Source: Hymenopus coronatus
Lineage: Eukaryota; Arthropoda; Insecta; Mantodea; Hymenopodidae
Direction: 5' to 3'
Assembly (NCBI GenBank): GCA_030762935.1
Contig: CM060883.1
Span: 98,220,001-98,284,000, forward strand
DNA length: 64,000 bases
In this document: one piece after another, positions 61,380-64,000 of the stretch
Layout: every line of letters begins with the position of its first letter
Position numbering within the stretch: position 1 is the stretch's first letter
The notes under the pieces: model-generated
The model's database searches: none
Told to the model about the DNA's origin: nothing
Seen by the model: the letters and a program-made list of their open reading frames with translations, nothing else
Translations under genes and position numbers: made by a program

Positions 61380-61783
61380 TGTTGGAGCTGGATATGAAGG
61401 GACGCTCTAGGCGCGCTGTGGCAGCTCGACGATGCACTGAACGGTGTGTAATGCTCACTGTGAGAATGAGACATCTGATGGAATTGTTGAATTTGTAAGG
61501 ATAATCATCTTGTCCACACATCTCGAAAGTTTTAAAATTGCTTTTCAGAGACGCAGGATATTAGACTGCCCTCCCTGTTCATCAGATTTGAACTCTATTG
61601 AGAATGTGTGGGCTGAAGTATAAAGGAATTTACCTGTAGATGGGCAAAGGACAAAGATGGCTTCTGGGCACAAATTGGGATCTTGTAGCTTCTCCTCCAC
61701 ATTACTATAGGCATTTAATGTTGTCTATGCTCCGAAGATTGAGGGCAGTTATAGGGGCTGAGAGTTCATACACCCGATATTAA
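61380..61783 (+). pseudogene. Tc1/mariner-type transposase, C-terminal relic
   Basis: Three frames together give the C-terminal part of a Tc1-like DDE transposase. At 61516-61620 one frame contains RRRILDCPPC then SSDLNSIENVWAEV, the family's W-P-x-x-S-P-D-L-N-P-I-E-N-V-W-A-E-x-K box, with the catalytic Glu codon at 61600-61602. The expected Trp is Cys, both Pro residues of SPDLNP are Ser, and the following Lys codon is a stop (TAA 61621). At 61641 another frame reads WAKDKDGFWAQIG. At 61724-61783 a third frame reads SMLRRLRAVIGAESSYTRY and then a stop, the typical transposase end. Upstream, 61391-61440 weakly matches a G-Y-E-G ... L-D-D-A-L-N-G-V segment. The central region with the second Asp appears deleted. 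It is dead: two frameshifts and at least one stop. Confidence 0.85.
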
Positions 61784-62180
61784 TTGTGTTTTAATTATAG
61801 GAGATAATAGTTTATTTATTCACATTTTTAGTTCTTTAACAGGAGTGTTGGTAGGATTGTATTTTTGTATGATAGGATGCCAAAGTTATATTAATGCTAT
61901 ATTATGTTCTACATATGGAGTCATAAAATTAACAAACATAAATAAATGATAAGCAGCGCGAGATTTGAAGCTAAGAACTTATGAGTGTAAGCAATGGCTT
62001 CTTAACCTCTCTCTTGACCATCATAACGTTGCTCTGTGATCTGTTTTCAGACAACCATTGCGCTGTCAGTCACACATCTTTCGTGTGCATTGTGAACACA
62101 GCTCTTCCATCAAAACAGAATCTGGAGATGACTCATTTTTTGTGTATATCGTACATACGTGCTAGAGAAATTAAGTAGTC
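61784..62180. other. Spacer downstream of the Tc1 relic
   Basis: The AT-rich sequence directly after the transposase stop should hold the 3' end of the Tc1 element, but I could not identify a terminal inverted repeat. Around 62140-62176, TATATCGTACATACGTGC and TAGAGAAATTAAG look like a + oriented R 3' terminus, placed head-to-head with the next copy. Confidence 0.4.
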
Positions 62181-62994
<814 letters not shown>

Positions 62995-62998
62995 TTTT

Positions 62999-63848
62999 TA
63001 CTTTCTCTACACGTATTATGTACATAGTGTATAGAGAAGGTATTGTATAGCACCCAAAAATTCGATACCGAGATTTCACCGGAAATACATGTTTTGGGTC
63101 CTCCTGAATAAAAAAAGCATTTTTGAAAAAGGTCTCTGTGTGTGTCTGTGGACATTATAGCTCAAAAGCGAAAAGACGTTAAATACCAAACTTGGTATTT
63201 AAGTTTGGTATCTTCCAAGGATACGACACGAAGATTTTCGAGAAATACCCCCCATCCCAAACTACCCTTTACATGGAACATTTTTCGAAAATATTGATTT
63301 TCTCAAAAATGGCTCTAACGATTTTGATTAAAATATCGTATCTTAAAGATATTTACCTGACAAATAAAATGTATATCTTGAATTTTCTGGGAATAGCCTC
63401 TGAAGACTACTTTATTGTGGATGAATTTAACGAAATTTTGCACAACTACTAAACCGTAAACAATGGACAAAATCTTACCTCACAAAAAATATAGAACACA
63501 TTAAAACACACAATTTTTATTATACCATTTTTTTTCGAGGTTTTGATCGTTTTTGAGATATTTATTGTTTTTGGTTTCGCTTTGAAAAACTTGTATTTTT
63601 CTCATACAGGAATTTGTCAACTCCTTTCCATACAAACAAAGGAACATCAGTCACATAGCAACCAGCTTTTGACTATCACTTTAAGCAATGGTACTCCCTT
63701 ACTTCACTTCACTTCTACTTATTATTTACTATTACGTAGTCTTATTATTTCTGCTATTTTTAGCATGGAGTAAATAGAAGGATAAGCTTATTAACAATAA
63801 TTCGTTACACAGAAGTAGAGAAAGTCATGTGAATGGAGCACATCCGAT
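62999..63848 (-). repeat. Dispersed element R, copy 12 (best preserved inverted copy)
   Basis: This is about 850 bp and complete. On the + strand it starts TACTTTCTCTACACGTATTA and TGTACATAGTGTATAGAGAA (the foldable 3' terminus of R read in reverse) and CGATACCGAGATTTCACCGG. It runs through GGTATCTTCCAAGGATACG, AATTTTCTGGGAATAGCC, CTAAACCGTAAACAATGGAC and TTGACTATCACTTTAAGC, and ends with GTAGAGAAAGTCATGTGAAT and GGAGCACATCCGAT. The motif CTTTCTCTAC is therefore found at both ends in inverted orientation. No coding frame fits the element. Confidence 0.9.
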
Positions 63849-64000
63849 TTTTTTCTAGTGTTGCTTAAATTTATTTTACTCCAAAATAAATATAAAATGT
63901 AATGCAATGTACGTATATTCTAATAAGAATAATCTATTCAAGTTATATGCGTTTCTCCAAAACGGTAAAAAGTGAAAATACATAAACATAAATATAAAGT
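63849..64000. other. Short AT-rich end of the window
   Basis: I see nothing to annotate. The segment begins directly after the 5' boundary of element R copy 12, so it could help define the insertion site. Confidence 0.5.

Overview
The window looks like intergenic, repeat-dominated nuclear DNA from an animal, probably an invertebrate; the phylum cannot be fixed from the sequence. The reasons are an AT-rich background, very long tandem arrays, decayed Tc1/mariner and hAT transposase remnants, a diverged non-coding dispersed repeat present in many copies, microsatellites, and no compact gene order, operon or bacterial signal. I find no intact protein-coding gene and no RNA gene. Almost every long open frame here is a by-product of tandem repeats whose unit length is divisible by three.

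Layout: (1) 1-8339 is an 18-bp minisatellite, T/G/A-rich on the + strand, followed by a 110-bp tandem duplication (8305-8524) and a TATG microsatellite to 8702. The array starts beyond the left edge. (2) 8703-16682 is mostly single-copy DNA. It holds several copies of a dispersed, non-coding, roughly 0.8-kb repeat (here called element R), a hAT transposase C-terminal relic, a possible 181-bp MITE and a CpG-rich patch followed by a good splice-donor match. (3) 16683-57807 is one uninterrupted 41-kb satellite array of about 430 monomers in 90-bp and 98-bp classes, with several layers of kilobase-scale internal duplication. (4) 57808-64000 is a cluster of R copies in both orientations, with a broken Tc1 transposase C-terminus and a long TTA microsatellite inside one R copy.

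The main result is that the satellite appears to derive from element R. Conserved blocks across the whole monomer occur in the same order in the middle of R, and one 41-base block matches at 34 of 41 positions. The left flank of the array (16350-16682) is the 5' half of an R copy and the right flank (57808-57946) continues R on the far side of the monomer segment, in the same orientation and register. The simplest reading is one R insertion whose internal ~100-bp segment was amplified in place to 41 kb. Other R copies in the window carry a T27 tract, a CA repeat and a (TTA)n repeat, so the family seems to seed tandem repeats repeatedly. The work here is by reading and hand alignment; a dot plot and a genome-wide search for R would decide it.
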